Made by a program: the position numbers and the translations under genes. This document shows, in pieces, positions 47,201 through 57,000 of a stretch of 64,000 nt of DNA. The DNA lies in the NCBI RefSeq assembly GCF_900100795.1, contig NZ_FNCO01000001.1, positions 62,001 to 126,000 of the forward strand, written 5' to 3'. The DNA is from Pseudomonas abietaniphila. GTDB taxonomy: Bacteria; Pseudomonadota; Gammaproteobacteria; Pseudomonadales; Pseudomonadaceae. Each line of letters opens with the position of its first letter. The stretch's first letter is position 1. The notes below the pieces were generated by a model. The model ran no database searches. It was not told the DNA's origin and saw only the letters and a program-made list of their open reading frames with translations.

Positions 47201-50200
47201 TGGCCCAGGCGCTGCATCAGTGGACCGGGCGTCGTCGTCACGTGATCAGCCTCGAAGGACATGGTCGCGAAGACGCCAGCGGCGCGCTGGATTTGAGTCG
47301 CAGCGTCGGTTGGTTTACCAGCCTGTATCCGCTGGCGCTGGAAGCCGGTGACGATGCGATTGCCACGTTGAAAGCGGTCAAAGAAGCGGTACGCGCCGTG
47401 CCTGATAAAGGCTTGGGCTATGGCGTGCTCAAGCATCTGGCTGGCGCCGATCTGCCAGAGCTGGTGGGGCAGGGCCTGACCTTCAACTATCTGGGTCGTT
47501 TCGACGACAGTGAGGGCGCACTGTTCTCGCTGTCGAGCGTGACACCCGCCAACCCGCGTGACCCGCAAGGGCCGCTGGCCAACGCGTTGGCGGTGGACGG
47601 CCAGGTGCGCGGCGGTCAGTTGCATCTGGACTGGACCTTCAGTGGCGAGCGCTTCAGCCGCGACAGCATCGAGCACCTGGTGGCGTTGTACCGTGAGCAA
47701 CTGATGCAACTGATCGACCATTGCAGCGATGAACGCCATGCCGGCCTGACCCCATCGGACTTCCCGTTGGCCGGGCTCAGTCAGGCGCAACTGGATGCCT
47801 TGGCGATTCCAGCCCGGGAGATCGAAGACATCCTGCCACTGGCGCCCATGCAACAGGGGATTCTGCTGCACAGCCTGCTGGAGCAGGGCAACGGCATCTA
47901 CCTGATGCAGGATCAGTACGAAGTCGGCAGCGACGTCGATTTCGAGGCCTTCAAGTTCGCCTGGCAGCAGGTGGTGCAGCGTCATCCAGCCTTGCGCACG
48001 GCCTTCTACGGTCTGGAAAGTGGTGTGCAGCGTCAGGTGGTGATGCGTCGTGTGCCGTCCCCGGCGCAGTTGATCGACCTCAGTCACCTGTCCCGCGAGG
48101 CTGCCGAAGCGGAGCTGGAGGCACTGCTCAGCGCCGAGCGCGAACAGGGCTTCGATTTCGCCCGCGCGCCGCTGCTGCGCCTTCGCCTGGTCAAGCTCGG
48201 CAAGGCGGATTTCCGCATCGTGCAGAGCCATCACCACGCCCTGATCGATGCCTGGTGCCGTGGCCTGATGCTCACCGAGTTCTTCGCCCATTACCGCGCG
48301 TTCCTCGACGGGCGCCATGTCAGTCTGCCGGCTGCGCGACCTTATCGTGATTTCCTCGCCTGGCTGGCCGAGCAGGACGAAGCCGTCAGCCGCGATTACT
48401 GGCGCAACGCGCTCGCCGGCTTCACCGACGTCACGCCGCTGCCGTATCGCCACAGTCCGCAAGGCGAGCCGCAGATGCGTGACGTCACGCTGGCGCTGGG
48501 CACCGAGCAGACCGCCAGACTGGCTGACCAGGCGCGGCAATATCGCCTGACCGCCAACACCTTCGTGCAGGCCGCCTGGGCCTTGTTGCTGATGCACCAT
48601 GCCGACCGCGACGACGTGGTGTTCGGCGTTACCGTGGCGGGTCGTCCCACCGAACTCGAAGGCATCGAAGGCGCGCTGGGACTGTTCATCAATACCTTGC
48701 CGTTGCGTCTGAAGCGCCCGGGAGTGGGCTCTTCTGCGCTGGAGTTGCTCAACGCGCTGCAAGCGCAGAACGCCGAGATGCGTCAGCACGAACACCTGTC
48801 ACTGGCGGACATTCAACTGCTGGCCGACACGCCGCGCGGTCAGCCGCTGTTCGACAGCTTGTTCGTCTTTGAAAACGTTCCGTTGGGCGCCGAGGTTCAG
48901 CAGGCCGTGAACGACTACCGGATCAAACCGCTGGCCAACCGCACCCACACCAACTACCCGTTGACCGTGGTGCTGCTGCCGGGCGAATCGCTGCAACTGC
49001 AGCTGACCTACGACACCCGTCACTTCGACGACCGCGACATGACCTCGCTGGTCGGGCATTTCCGTCGGCTGCTGACGCAACTGATCGATAACCCGCAACA
49101 GACCCTCAGCCAGTTGCAGGTGCTGGAACAGGCCGAGTGCGAACAGTTGCTGCAGCAGGGTCAGGGACCGGTGGAAAAGCACTGGTACGGCATCAGTTAT
49201 CTGGAGCGTTTCGAGTCCCGCGTGCAGGCGCATCCGAACCTGGAAGTGGCGCGCTGCCAGGGCCAGAGCCTGACCTACGACGCACTCAACCGCGAGGCCA
49301 ATCGCATTGGTCACGGCCTGATCGACGCGGGCGTGCAGGGCGACGACGTGGTGGCGCTGTTCGCGCCGCGCGGCTTGCCGCTGCTGAGCATGATCATCGG
49401 CGCGTTCAAGGCCGGGGGTGCCTACCTGGCGCTGGACGATCGCCACCCGGCAGGCCGCAGCGCGCGCATGCTGGTGAGCAGCGGCGCCCCGGTATTGCTC
49501 ACGCCCCGCGATTGTCTGCCGCAGGTCGAGGCGATTCTCGCTTTGACCGAGGTCAAGCCGCGTCTGCTGATTCTGGAAGACCTGGTCGCCAGCGGCGCCG
49601 AGGGCAATCCGGGGCGTTACGCCACCGCCGAGCAACTGGCCTATGTGATCTACACCTCCGGCTCCACCGGTGAGCCGAAAGGGGTGATGGTCAACCAGCG
49701 CGGCATGCTCAACAACCAGATGTCCAAGCTGCCGTACCTGCGTCTGGGCGAGGACGACGTGATCGCGCAGACCGCCGCCACCGGTTTCGACATCTCCGTG
49801 TGGCAGTTCCTCACGGCGCCGCTGTTCGGTGGACGCGTGGAGATTCTGCCGGACTCGGTTGTTCACGACCCGCAGCGTCTGCTGGAGGAGGTCGTGGCCA
49901 ATCAAGTCAGCGTGCTGGAGTGCGTGCCCGCCGTGATCGACGGCATGCTCGCGGTATCCACGCACAAACTAGACGCCCTGCGCTGGTTGCTGCCGACCGG
50001 TGAAGCGCTGACCGTGGACCTGGTGACACGTTGGTTCAATCGATACCCGAACGTGCCGTTGGTCAACGCATACGGCCCGGCCGAATGCGCCGACGACGTG
50101 GCCCTGCACACCTTGACCGCAGCCCCAGCCGCCAGGGCCAACATGCCGATCGGTCGACCGACCGACAACAACCGTTTGTACGTGCTGGATTCCAGCCTGC

Positions 50201-51015
50201 AACTGGCGGCGACGGGCGTCGTCGGCGAGTTGTACATCGGAGGTGTTGGCGTAGGTCGCGGATATGCCGCACGGCCTGCATTGACCGCCGAGCGCTTCCT
50301 GCCGGACCCGTTCGGTGAAGCCGGTGCGCGCCTGTATCGCAGTGGTGACCTCGCGCGCTGGAACGCCGACGGTGTGCTGGAGTACGTCGGCCGTGCGGAT
50401 TTCCAGGTGAAGATCCGTGGCCAGCGCATCGAATTGGGCGAAATCGAGAACGTCCTGCTGGCTCAACCGTCCGTGCATGACGCTGTGGTCAGTGCGCAAC
50501 CGACCCCGCACGGTCCGCAACTGGTGGCGTACGTGGTCACCGAGGCGCAGCAGGCACTGTCTGCCGACGTCCTCAAAACCGCACTGGCCCAAGCGCTGCC
50601 GGCGTTCATGGTGCCCGCCCACGTGGTGCAGCTTGAGCGCCTGCCGCGCAACGCCAACGGCAAGCTCGACCGCAAGGCATTGCCTGCGCTCAGTGTGCAG
50701 GAAAGGACCTTTGAGGCGCCGCAAGGCGAGCGCGAAGAGATCCTTGCCGAGCTATGGCAGAGCCTGCTGAAGGTCGAGCGGGTTGGACGTGACGACAACT
50801 TCTTTGAACGGGGTGGGCACTCGCTGCTGGCAACACGGCTGTTGTCGCGCATTCGCGAGCGCCTGGGAGTGAGCATTCCGCTGGCGCAGGCCTTTGAGGC
50901 CACCACCGTTGCCGCACAGGCCGCCCTGATCGACACCTTGCAGGGGCAGACCCTGACGCTCGACCGGCTCGATGCCTTGGACGAGTTAATGAATGAGCTG
51001 GAGGAAAGCAACTGA
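41293..51015 (+). CDS. NRPS 1: FAAL-T-C-A(Asp)-T-E-C-A(Dab)-T (3240 aa)
   Basis: Starts lipopeptide assembly. Domains: fatty acyl-AMP ligase at about 1-575 (LQYTSGSTSAPKGVMVSHDN; WLPLYHDMGL), carrier with Ser628, condensation about 685-1110 (HHIIADG at 817), adenylation about 1135-1625, carrier with Ser1669, epimerisation about 1725-2170 (HHLAVDG at 1851), D-specific condensation about 2180-2630 (HHALID at 2314, Gly of HHxxxDG replaced by Ala), adenylation about 2650-3140, carrier with Ser3177. Pocket residues of the first A domain read DLTKIGHVGK, an aspartate code; the second read DIWELTADDK, a 2,4-diaminobutyrate code. No thioesterase; the chain passes to NRPS 2. No beta-hydroxylase domain is fused. 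I chose the ATG at 41293 (AGGTGA upstream) over a TTG at 41269. Confidence 0.93.
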   Translation: MKSIRDQAAHFPELVGHYAQSQPDRIALRHIQHEDQEPQQTTYAQLDLHARSIAGVLQHHLGPQGAERCVLMLPTGADYAAAFLGCLYARVIAVPAFAPEYNRQTHLDRLTGILQDAAPGVVLGRREDLDKFQHLLQPFMPAGGRFVAIEDVHGWQDSLQPLLIDTSSLAFLQYTSGSTSAPKGVMVSHDNLMANEVAMARHFVTDASAESWVSWLPLYHDMGLMCGLLLPLYYGGTLNLMSPNYFLGRPARWLEVMSQYNGTFSGGPDFAYRLCVERIKPSAVKHLKLDNWSLAFSGSEPIRIATLDAFSEHFAPAGFDRRALTPSYGLAEATLFVSAANREVPFGIKRFDGSQLAAGEAEEALFANQNSTSRLPGCGWCRDDHDLRIVDPASQQVLHSGQVGEIWIAGASVAQGYWQNPEATAHTFVEQDGKRWLRSGDLGIASEGELFVTGRLKDLIILNGQNLYPQDIEQALEKSVELLRRGRIAAFPVIDEQGAEGVGLALEISRNVRRLMKPQMICEAVRDAVSALFLVAPKVIVLLEPGALPRTTSGKLQRSACRVGWQNGSLDSFAIWQDGRLLDTQSNDEASAAEASSLLPEVVAAWAEVLGKQDLAPHDHFFARGGDSVGVVQVLSRLNNVLGLTLEPTHLFEHPTLGGFSAHVARQTRSGQAPASVARISRETPPEQSFAQQRLWFLAQLEPDSSAYHLCGQLSLSGAIDDLALQRSFDDLAVRHESLRTTFAIDTDDSLVQRIHAAQPVVIEQHDLSLHAQPLDALGELAKAAVEQPMDLQTGPLWRVLNVRLSPNQQQLVLVLHHIIADGWSVQVILKDFAALYSAHAQGLTPALAPLPIQYADFAAWQRERLAGGEGERQLAYWRERLGDTQPVLTLPADRPRPVQQSHRGARYAIAFDSRLSQGLRELAASHGATLFMVMLAAYKTLLQRYSSQTDLRVGVPVAGRTCTEAEGLIGLFVNTLVLRTEVSPQQSFSALIEAVKHTALGAQSHQDLPFEQLVEALGVSRNLSHNPLCQVKFTQQFPLPQNVETGGLRMDVNQLDDYAAHFDLGLDITDSADGIQAVFTYACDLFDEARIAGLAADLLRICAQAVDQPKARLADLRVSAMPSRLDAETLSFPASDVLALWDASVKAQPSRLALQAQEHRVDFASVDVQANRLARHLRQAGVGVENRVGMALERSVAFVVGLLAILKTGAAYVPLDPKWPAERQAFVLADSGALWLISDAAAPADFKGDVFGMDDEAAWRLQPSTALNVRLHPEQAAYLIYTSGTSGTPKGVVISHGALADYVQGLLKRLELAPDASMAMVSTVGADLGHTVLFGALCSARTLHLINPDRTNDADRFAAYMAEHNVGVLKIVPTHLSGLLQAANAADVLPEHALILGGDALPWELVSQVKRLKPGCRVINHYGPTETTVGALSNELTHAQTTSETAPVGRPLPNAVALILNDQLEPVVQGDIGELYIGGPGLARGYHDRPGMTAAVFIPDPNGTGRRLYRSGDRARLLANGQIQFLGRADDQVKVRGYRVALGEIAQRLRQLDGVRDAHVRVDDRGQLIAYALIAKDVQIDGESLRAQLGERLPDYMVPSHVLTLDAFPLTANGKLDHSTLPTPQVVSQSFEAPHEGVEATLAALWEKALNVETVGRHDNFFTLGGDSILSLQIIARARRQGIRLTPKQLFEKQTIAELARVAVLSEATPAAAPVVAAVVPRDFALIPIQTRFFALPMAQRSHWNQSLLLDLPQGLDVAVLQQALALLLAQHDSLRLSFHQGDDGQWLQRYRDSENAERVLWTCELTREEDLASLSDEAQRSLNIETGPLLRVVHARLPSGEGRLLLAIHHLAVDGVSWRVLLEDLQHAYSRLASGQRVTLAEKTASFQRWSQSLHTLAQSPELAAQLPHWQALHAADACLPGDTSIQSRVGDRETVGLTLNADDTRRLLSEAPAAYRTRIDDLLLAALAQALHQWTGRRRHVISLEGHGREDASGALDLSRSVGWFTSLYPLALEAGDDAIATLKAVKEAVRAVPDKGLGYGVLKHLAGADLPELVGQGLTFNYLGRFDDSEGALFSLSSVTPANPRDPQGPLANALAVDGQVRGGQLHLDWTFSGERFSRDSIEHLVALYREQLMQLIDHCSDERHAGLTPSDFPLAGLSQAQLDALAIPAREIEDILPLAPMQQGILLHSLLEQGNGIYLMQDQYEVGSDVDFEAFKFAWQQVVQRHPALRTAFYGLESGVQRQVVMRRVPSPAQLIDLSHLSREAAEAELEALLSAEREQGFDFARAPLLRLRLVKLGKADFRIVQSHHHALIDAWCRGLMLTEFFAHYRAFLDGRHVSLPAARPYRDFLAWLAEQDEAVSRDYWRNALAGFTDVTPLPYRHSPQGEPQMRDVTLALGTEQTARLADQARQYRLTANTFVQAAWALLLMHHADRDDVVFGVTVAGRPTELEGIEGALGLFINTLPLRLKRPGVGSSALELLNALQAQNAEMRQHEHLSLADIQLLADTPRGQPLFDSLFVFENVPLGAEVQQAVNDYRIKPLANRTHTNYPLTVVLLPGESLQLQLTYDTRHFDDRDMTSLVGHFRRLLTQLIDNPQQTLSQLQVLEQAECEQLLQQGQGPVEKHWYGISYLERFESRVQAHPNLEVARCQGQSLTYDALNREANRIGHGLIDAGVQGDDVVALFAPRGLPLLSMIIGAFKAGGAYLALDDRHPAGRSARMLVSSGAPVLLTPRDCLPQVEAILALTEVKPRLLILEDLVASGAEGNPGRYATAEQLAYVIYTSGSTGEPKGVMVNQRGMLNNQMSKLPYLRLGEDDVIAQTAATGFDISVWQFLTAPLFGGRVEILPDSVVHDPQRLLEEVVANQVSVLECVPAVIDGMLAVSTHKLDALRWLLPTGEALTVDLVTRWFNRYPNVPLVNAYGPAECADDVALHTLTAAPAARANMPIGRPTDNNRLYVLDSSLQLAATGVVGELYIGGVGVGRGYAARPALTAERFLPDPFGEAGARLYRSGDLARWNADGVLEYVGRADFQVKIRGQRIELGEIENVLLAQPSVHDAVVSAQPTPHGPQLVAYVVTEAQQALSADVLKTALAQALPAFMVPAHVVQLERLPRNANGKLDRKALPALSVQERTFEAPQGEREEILAELWQSLLKVERVGRDDNFFERGGHSLLATRLLSRIRERLGVSIPLAQAFEATTVAAQAALIDTLQGQTLTLDRLDALDELMNELEESN

Positions 51016-54000
51016 TGTCGCAACCGAGCATGACTTCGCAAAGCAAGCTGCTGGCCCTGGCCACCCGCTTCCTCAGCCTCGGCGCCACACAGCGGCGGGT
51101 GTTTCTGGGCAAGTTGCGCGAGCAGGGGCTGGATGCGTCGGCGCTGCCGATTCCGTCCGGGGTTGCGGGCGAGCGCAGCCCGACGTCCTTTTCCCAGCAG
51201 CGCCTGTGGTTTCTCGAACAACTGGAACCGGGCAACAGCACCTACCACCTGCCGGGCGCGCTGCGTCTGAAAGGCACGCTGGACATCGCCGCCGTGCAGT
51301 CGGCGTTCGAGCGTGTGGCCGAGCGTCATGCCAGCCTGCGTACCGTGTTCGACACCGCCGAAGACGGCACGCCGGAGCAAGTGATTCAGGCGCCGCACGC
51401 CTTGCCGTTCGAGCGGTTGAACGCGGACGATGAAAGCCAGTTGGAGACCCTTGCCGATGCGTTCGCGCGCCGTCCATTCGACCTGGCCCAGGGTCCGCTG
51501 TGGCGCGTGGCGCTGGTTAAGCGCGCTGATGACGAGCATGTATTGCTGGTCTGTCTGCACCACATCATCGCGGACGGCTGGTCCATCCAGGTGCTGTTGC
51601 TGGACTTCGTGCAGGCCTACCGCGCGGCGCTGGAGAACACTGATTCGGCCCTTGCGGAACTGCCGCTGAACTATGCCGACGTTGCCCTGTGGCAGCGTGC
51701 CTGCCTGGACGCGGGCGAGGGTGACCGCCAACTGGCGTACTGGAAAGAGCAATTGGGCGAAGAGCCGCCTGTGCTGGAACTGCCTGCCGACCGTCCACGT
51801 CCGGCGCGTCAGAGCTTCCGGGGTGCGCGCCTGCCGTTCAGCTTCGACGCGGCCTTGTCTGATCGCATGCGTGCGCTGGCGAAGCAACGTGGCGTGACCG
51901 TGTTCAACGTCATACTGGCGGCCTACCAAGTGTTGTTACAGCGCCTGAGCGGGCAGAACGACTTGCGCATCGGCGTGCCGATTGCCGGGCGTCAACGCGC
52001 CGAAACCGAAGGCTTGATCGGCTTCTTCGTCAACACCCAGATCCTGCGCGGCGAGGTCACGGCCGGCGCCAGTTTCAACCAGATCATCGATAACGTACGC
52101 CTTGCTTCCCAAGGCGCCCAGGCCCATCAGGACCTTCCGTTCGAACAATTGGTCGACGCGCTGGCGCCGGAGCGCAGCCTGAGCCACAACCCGCTGTTTC
52201 AGGTGCTGTACAACCACCAGCAGCGTCAGGACGAAGCCCTGCAATTGATGCCCGGCCTCAACGCCACGCTCATGCCGCTAGACAGCGGAAGCAGCCAGTT
52301 CGACCTGGCCTTGCACACTTGGGAAAACGCTGCGGGCGAACTGGCGGGCAACTGGAACTACGCCACCGATCTGTTCGATCACGGCAGTATCGAGCGGATG
52401 CATGAGCGTTTCGTGCAGCTGTTTGCGCAGTTGCTGGAACAGTCGGACGCGGCCATTGGCGATTTTGAGTTGCTGGATCGGCAGGACCTTGCGCAACTGG
52501 CGTTGGTCAATGACACGGCGCGCGACTGGTCTGCCGATGAATCTGTTGTGCATCGTCATTTCGAGCGTCTGGCGCAGTTGCATCCTGATCGCGAAGCCCT
52601 GCGTTGTGGCGATGAGGTGCTGACGTATCAGCAACTCGATCAGCGGGCCAACCAGTTGGCGCATTTCCTGCGTGGGCAGGGCGTGGGGCGCGATTCGCTG
52701 GTGGGTGTGGCGGCGTTGCGTTCGGTTGAGATGGTCGTGGCGTTGTACGCGGTCGTTAAAGCGGGCGCTGCCTATGTGCCGCTGGACCCCGAGTACCCGG
52801 TTGATCGCCTGCGTTACATGCTCGAAGACGCGGGAATCGGTTTGCTGCTGAGCCATGACGCCGTGATCGATGATCTGCCGGTTATTGAAGGGTTGCAGGT
52901 CTTGAATCTGGATCGGCTTGATCTAGACGACCAACCTGTTTCTTCCCCGGTTGTGGAGATTCATCCCGAGCAACTCGCCTACATGATCTACACCTCGGGC
53001 TCGACCGGGAAACCGAAGGGCGCAGGCAACACCCACGCCGCGCTGTTCAACCGGCTGGCCTGGATGCAGGAAGCCTACGTACTCGACGCGACCGACGCCG
53101 TGCTGCAAAAGACCCCGTTCAGCTTCGACGTTTCTGTCTGGGAGTTCTTCTGGCCATTGATGGTCGGCGCGCGTTTGGTCATGGCCCAACCGGGCGACCA
53201 TCGCGATCCTGCCTTAATGACTGCGCTGATCGAACAGCACCAGATCACCACGCTGCACTTCGTGCCTTCCATGCTGGCTGCGTTCATGGCGCAGGACAAT
53301 CTATCCGGTTGCGCATCCCTGAAACGCATCGTCTGCAGCGGCGAAGCGCTGCCTGCCGATCTGGCCCGAGACACCCTGCAACGCCTGCCAAACGCCGACC
53401 TGTTCAACCTGTACGGCCCAACCGAAGCGGCCATCGATGTCACCCACTGGACCTGCCGCGATGAACCGGGCGCGTCTGTGCCCATCGGTCGTCCGATTGC
53501 CAACCTGCAAATGCACATCCTCGACAGCCGCCTGAACCCGCAACCCATCGGCGTACCCGGCGAGCTGTACATCGGCGGCGCCGGTCTGGCGCGGGGTTAT
53601 CACCAGCGTCCGGGCCTGACCGCAGAACGCTTCGTCGCCAGCCCGTTCGGCAACGGCGAGCGGCTTTATCGCACCGGCGACTTGGCGCGCTGGCGTGCCG
53701 ACGGCGCAGTGGAATACCTTGGCCGTCTCGATCATCAGATCAAACTGCGCGGCCTGCGCGTGGAGATCGGTGAGATCGAATCGGCGCTGCTGGATCACCC
53801 GGCCATCAGCGAAGCCGTCGTCGTCGCGCGTCAACTCAGTAACGGCCTGCAACTGGTGGGTTATCTGGTCGCCACTGATTTCGACGAAGAACAGCTGCGC
53901 ACCCAACTGAAACAACGCCTGCCGGATTACATGGTCCCGGCGCATCTGGTGACGCTGGACGCCTTCCCGCTGTCGGCCAACGGCAAACTGGACCGCAAGG

Positions 54001-57000
54001 CGCTGCCAGAACCACAACTGCAGCTACGTGCGTTCGAAGCACCACAGGCAGGCGTGGAAAGCGAACTCGCCGAGCTGTGGGAGGACTTGTTGGGCGTCAA
54101 ACAGATCGGCCGTCAGGACAATTTCTTTGAACTGGGCGGCGATTCGATTCTCAGCCTGCAAATCGTCTCGCGCGCGAAGAAGCGCGGCATTCAACTGACG
54201 CCTCGGCAGATGTTCGAGCGCCAGACCATCGCCGAACTGGCGCAAGTCGCCCAACTGCTCGACCGCAATGAAGCCTCTGCTCAGCCACGCATCGAACTCA
54301 ACCGCGACATCCCGCTGACGCCGATTCAACATGGGTTTTTCGAGCAACCGATGCGCCGTCGCAGTCACTGGAACCAGTCACTGTTGCTGACGCCGAATGA
54401 GGCACTGGAAACGCCGGCACTGGCGCTGGCGCTGCACGCGCTGGTCAATCATCACGACGCTTTGCGCATGACGTTCGTGCAGCACGACAACGGCCAGTGG
54501 CAGCAGCGTTATCGCAGTGAAGTCCATCCGGCACATGCTGCCGACGGTCTGTTGCGGCAGCGTGACGTCAGCAATGATGGCCTCGCAGCAGCCTGCAATG
54601 AAGCGCAGGCCAGCCTGGATCTGAAAGACGGTCCGCTGCTGCGTGCCGTGCAGTTCACACTGGCCGATGGCGGCGAGCGACTTTTGCTGGTCGTGCATCA
54701 CCTGGTGGTGGACGGCGTCTCGTGGCGCATCCTGCTGGAAGACCTGCACAACGCGTACGCCCAGGCACAGGCCGGTCTGACGATCGACCTCGGTGAGAAA
54801 GGCTTGCCGTTCCAGCGTTGGGCCCATCGCCTGCTGGACTTCGCCTACAGCGATGCGCTGCTGGCCGAGGCCGAGTACTGGCGTAACCTGCCGAGTGCTC
54901 CGCCATTGCCGGTTGCCCATCCTCATGGAAAGGCCTTGCACGCTTCGGTTCAACAGCGCCATCTGCAACTGGACACGGCCCGCAGTCAGGCATTGCTCAG
55001 CGAAGCCCCAGCGGCGTATCGCACGCAGATCAATGACCTGCTGCTGACCGCACTGACCCGCGCGATTGCGCAGTGGAGTGGCGAATCCCGCGCGCTGATC
55101 GCGCTCGAGGGTCACGGTCGTGAGGACCTGTTCGAGGGTCTTGACCCGTCCCGCACCGTGGGCTGGTTTACCAGCCTGTATCCGGTCAGCTTGCAGGCTC
55201 AGGACAGCCTCGATGCTGCCCTCAAAAACACCAAGGAAACCTTGCGCGCCGTGCCCAATGGCGGTCTGGGTTACGGCTTGCTGCGTCATTTGCGCGGCGA
55301 AGCGTTGCCGTCGCTGGAGGGCTGCGTACTCTTCAATTATATGGGCCGTGTCGGCCATCAACCGGGCCGCCTGCAAAACAGCAGTGGCCTGTTCACGCTG
55401 GCCGAAGAAGGCAGCGGCGCTCAACGTGGCGCCGACTCGCCTTTGGCCTGCGAGCTGTCGTTGGATGCTGAGGTGCGCGGCGGACAGTTCCGCGTAACGT
55501 GCAGCTACAGCGGCGAACGTCATGACACAGCCTCGGTTCAGCGCCTGCTCGATGCCTATGGGGTGGCGCTGGACGAGGTGATCGAGCATTGCCGCACGCA
55601 TTCGGCGGTCACGCCGTCGGACTTTCCGGCACTGGACCTGACTCAGGCGCAACTCGATGCATTGCCGGTCGCTCCCCGTGACATCGAACACCTGTATCCG
55701 CTGACGCCGATGCAACAGGGTTTGTTGTTCCACAGTGAACTGGGTGAGACCCATGGCACTGTAGGTGCGCGCGACCTGTACATCAATCAGGTGGCGCTGG
55801 ACATTGAGCACCTGCCGCTGGCGCGCTTCAAGTCGGCCTGGGCGGGGGCGGTGCAGCGTCATCCGATTCTGCGTGCCTCCTTCCTGCGTCTGACCGGCAG
55901 TCAGCAACCGGTGCAATTGATTCGTCGCGACGCGGCGCTGATGGTCCGCGAACTGGACCTGCGTGCCGATCAACAGGCGCTGAGCGAGGTGCTGGCTGCC
56001 GAGCGGGAAACCCCGTTCCAGTTGCACGAAGCGCCGCTGATGCGCGTGTTGCTGGTGCGTCAAAGCGAAACGCTGTGGAAGCTGGTGTGGACCTTCCACC
56101 ACATCCTGCTCGACGGCTGGAGCAGCGCGGCGGTGCTGGGCGAAGTGATTCAGTCGGCAATGTCCGACGCCGCACTGACACCTGCTGGTCATTACGGCGA
56201 TTACGTTGAGTGGCTGCTCAGCCGAGACGCGCAGCACAGCGCCACGTTCTGGCAGCAACATCTGGCCGGTTTCGAACAACCGACGCTGATGGCGGCAGCC
56301 GTCACCGCGCCTATATCTGCCAACGGTGAACCGCTGCCGACGCAGGTGAGGGTCACGTCGATGGACCTGGACAGTCAGTTGCTGCACAACGCCGCGCGCC
56401 GTCAGCGGGTGACCGTCAACACGCTGATCCAAGCGGTCTGGGTCTTGTTGTTGCAACGCTACACCGGGCAACAGCGCGTCGCGTTCGGGGCTACCGTGTC
56501 GGGCCGTTCAGCGCAGGTTCCAGGCATCGAACGCATGCTGGGCCTGTTCATCAACACCCTGCCGCTGGTGCAGGCGCCGGAATCGCAGCAGAAGGTCGGC
56601 GACTGGCTCAATGAACTGCAAGCGCACAACCTGGAACTGCGCGAGCACGAACACACGCCGCTGTTCGAAGCTCAGCGCTACGCCGGGCACGCCGGCCGTG
56701 ACCTGTTCGACAGCCTGGTGGTGTTCGAAAACTACCCGGTGGACGCCGTACTGCGGGACAAACAAGCAGGCGGTGTGAATCTGGGTTCCGTGGAACTCAG
56801 CGACAAGACCCATTACCCGCTGAGCCTGGCGGTGGTGGCGGGCGAGCAGGCGCATGTTCACGTCAACTACCACAGCAACGTGTTCAGCGCCGAACAGATC
56901 GACCGCCTGTGCGGGCATTTCCAGACACTGCTGGACGGCCTCTGCCGCTTCCCTGAAAGGAGCGTGGGCGAGTTGTCCATGATGACCGAGCGTGACGTCA

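Noticed and set aside
46735..48795. Antisense open frame of 686 codons inside NRPS 1
   Set aside because: It lies opposite a clear NRPS coding frame, is rich in His, Gln and Arg, and has no domain. Long antisense frames are common in GC-rich DNA.
54378..56471. Antisense open frame of 697 codons inside NRPS 2
   Set aside because: Same reason: shadow of the E and C domains with no recognisable protein features.
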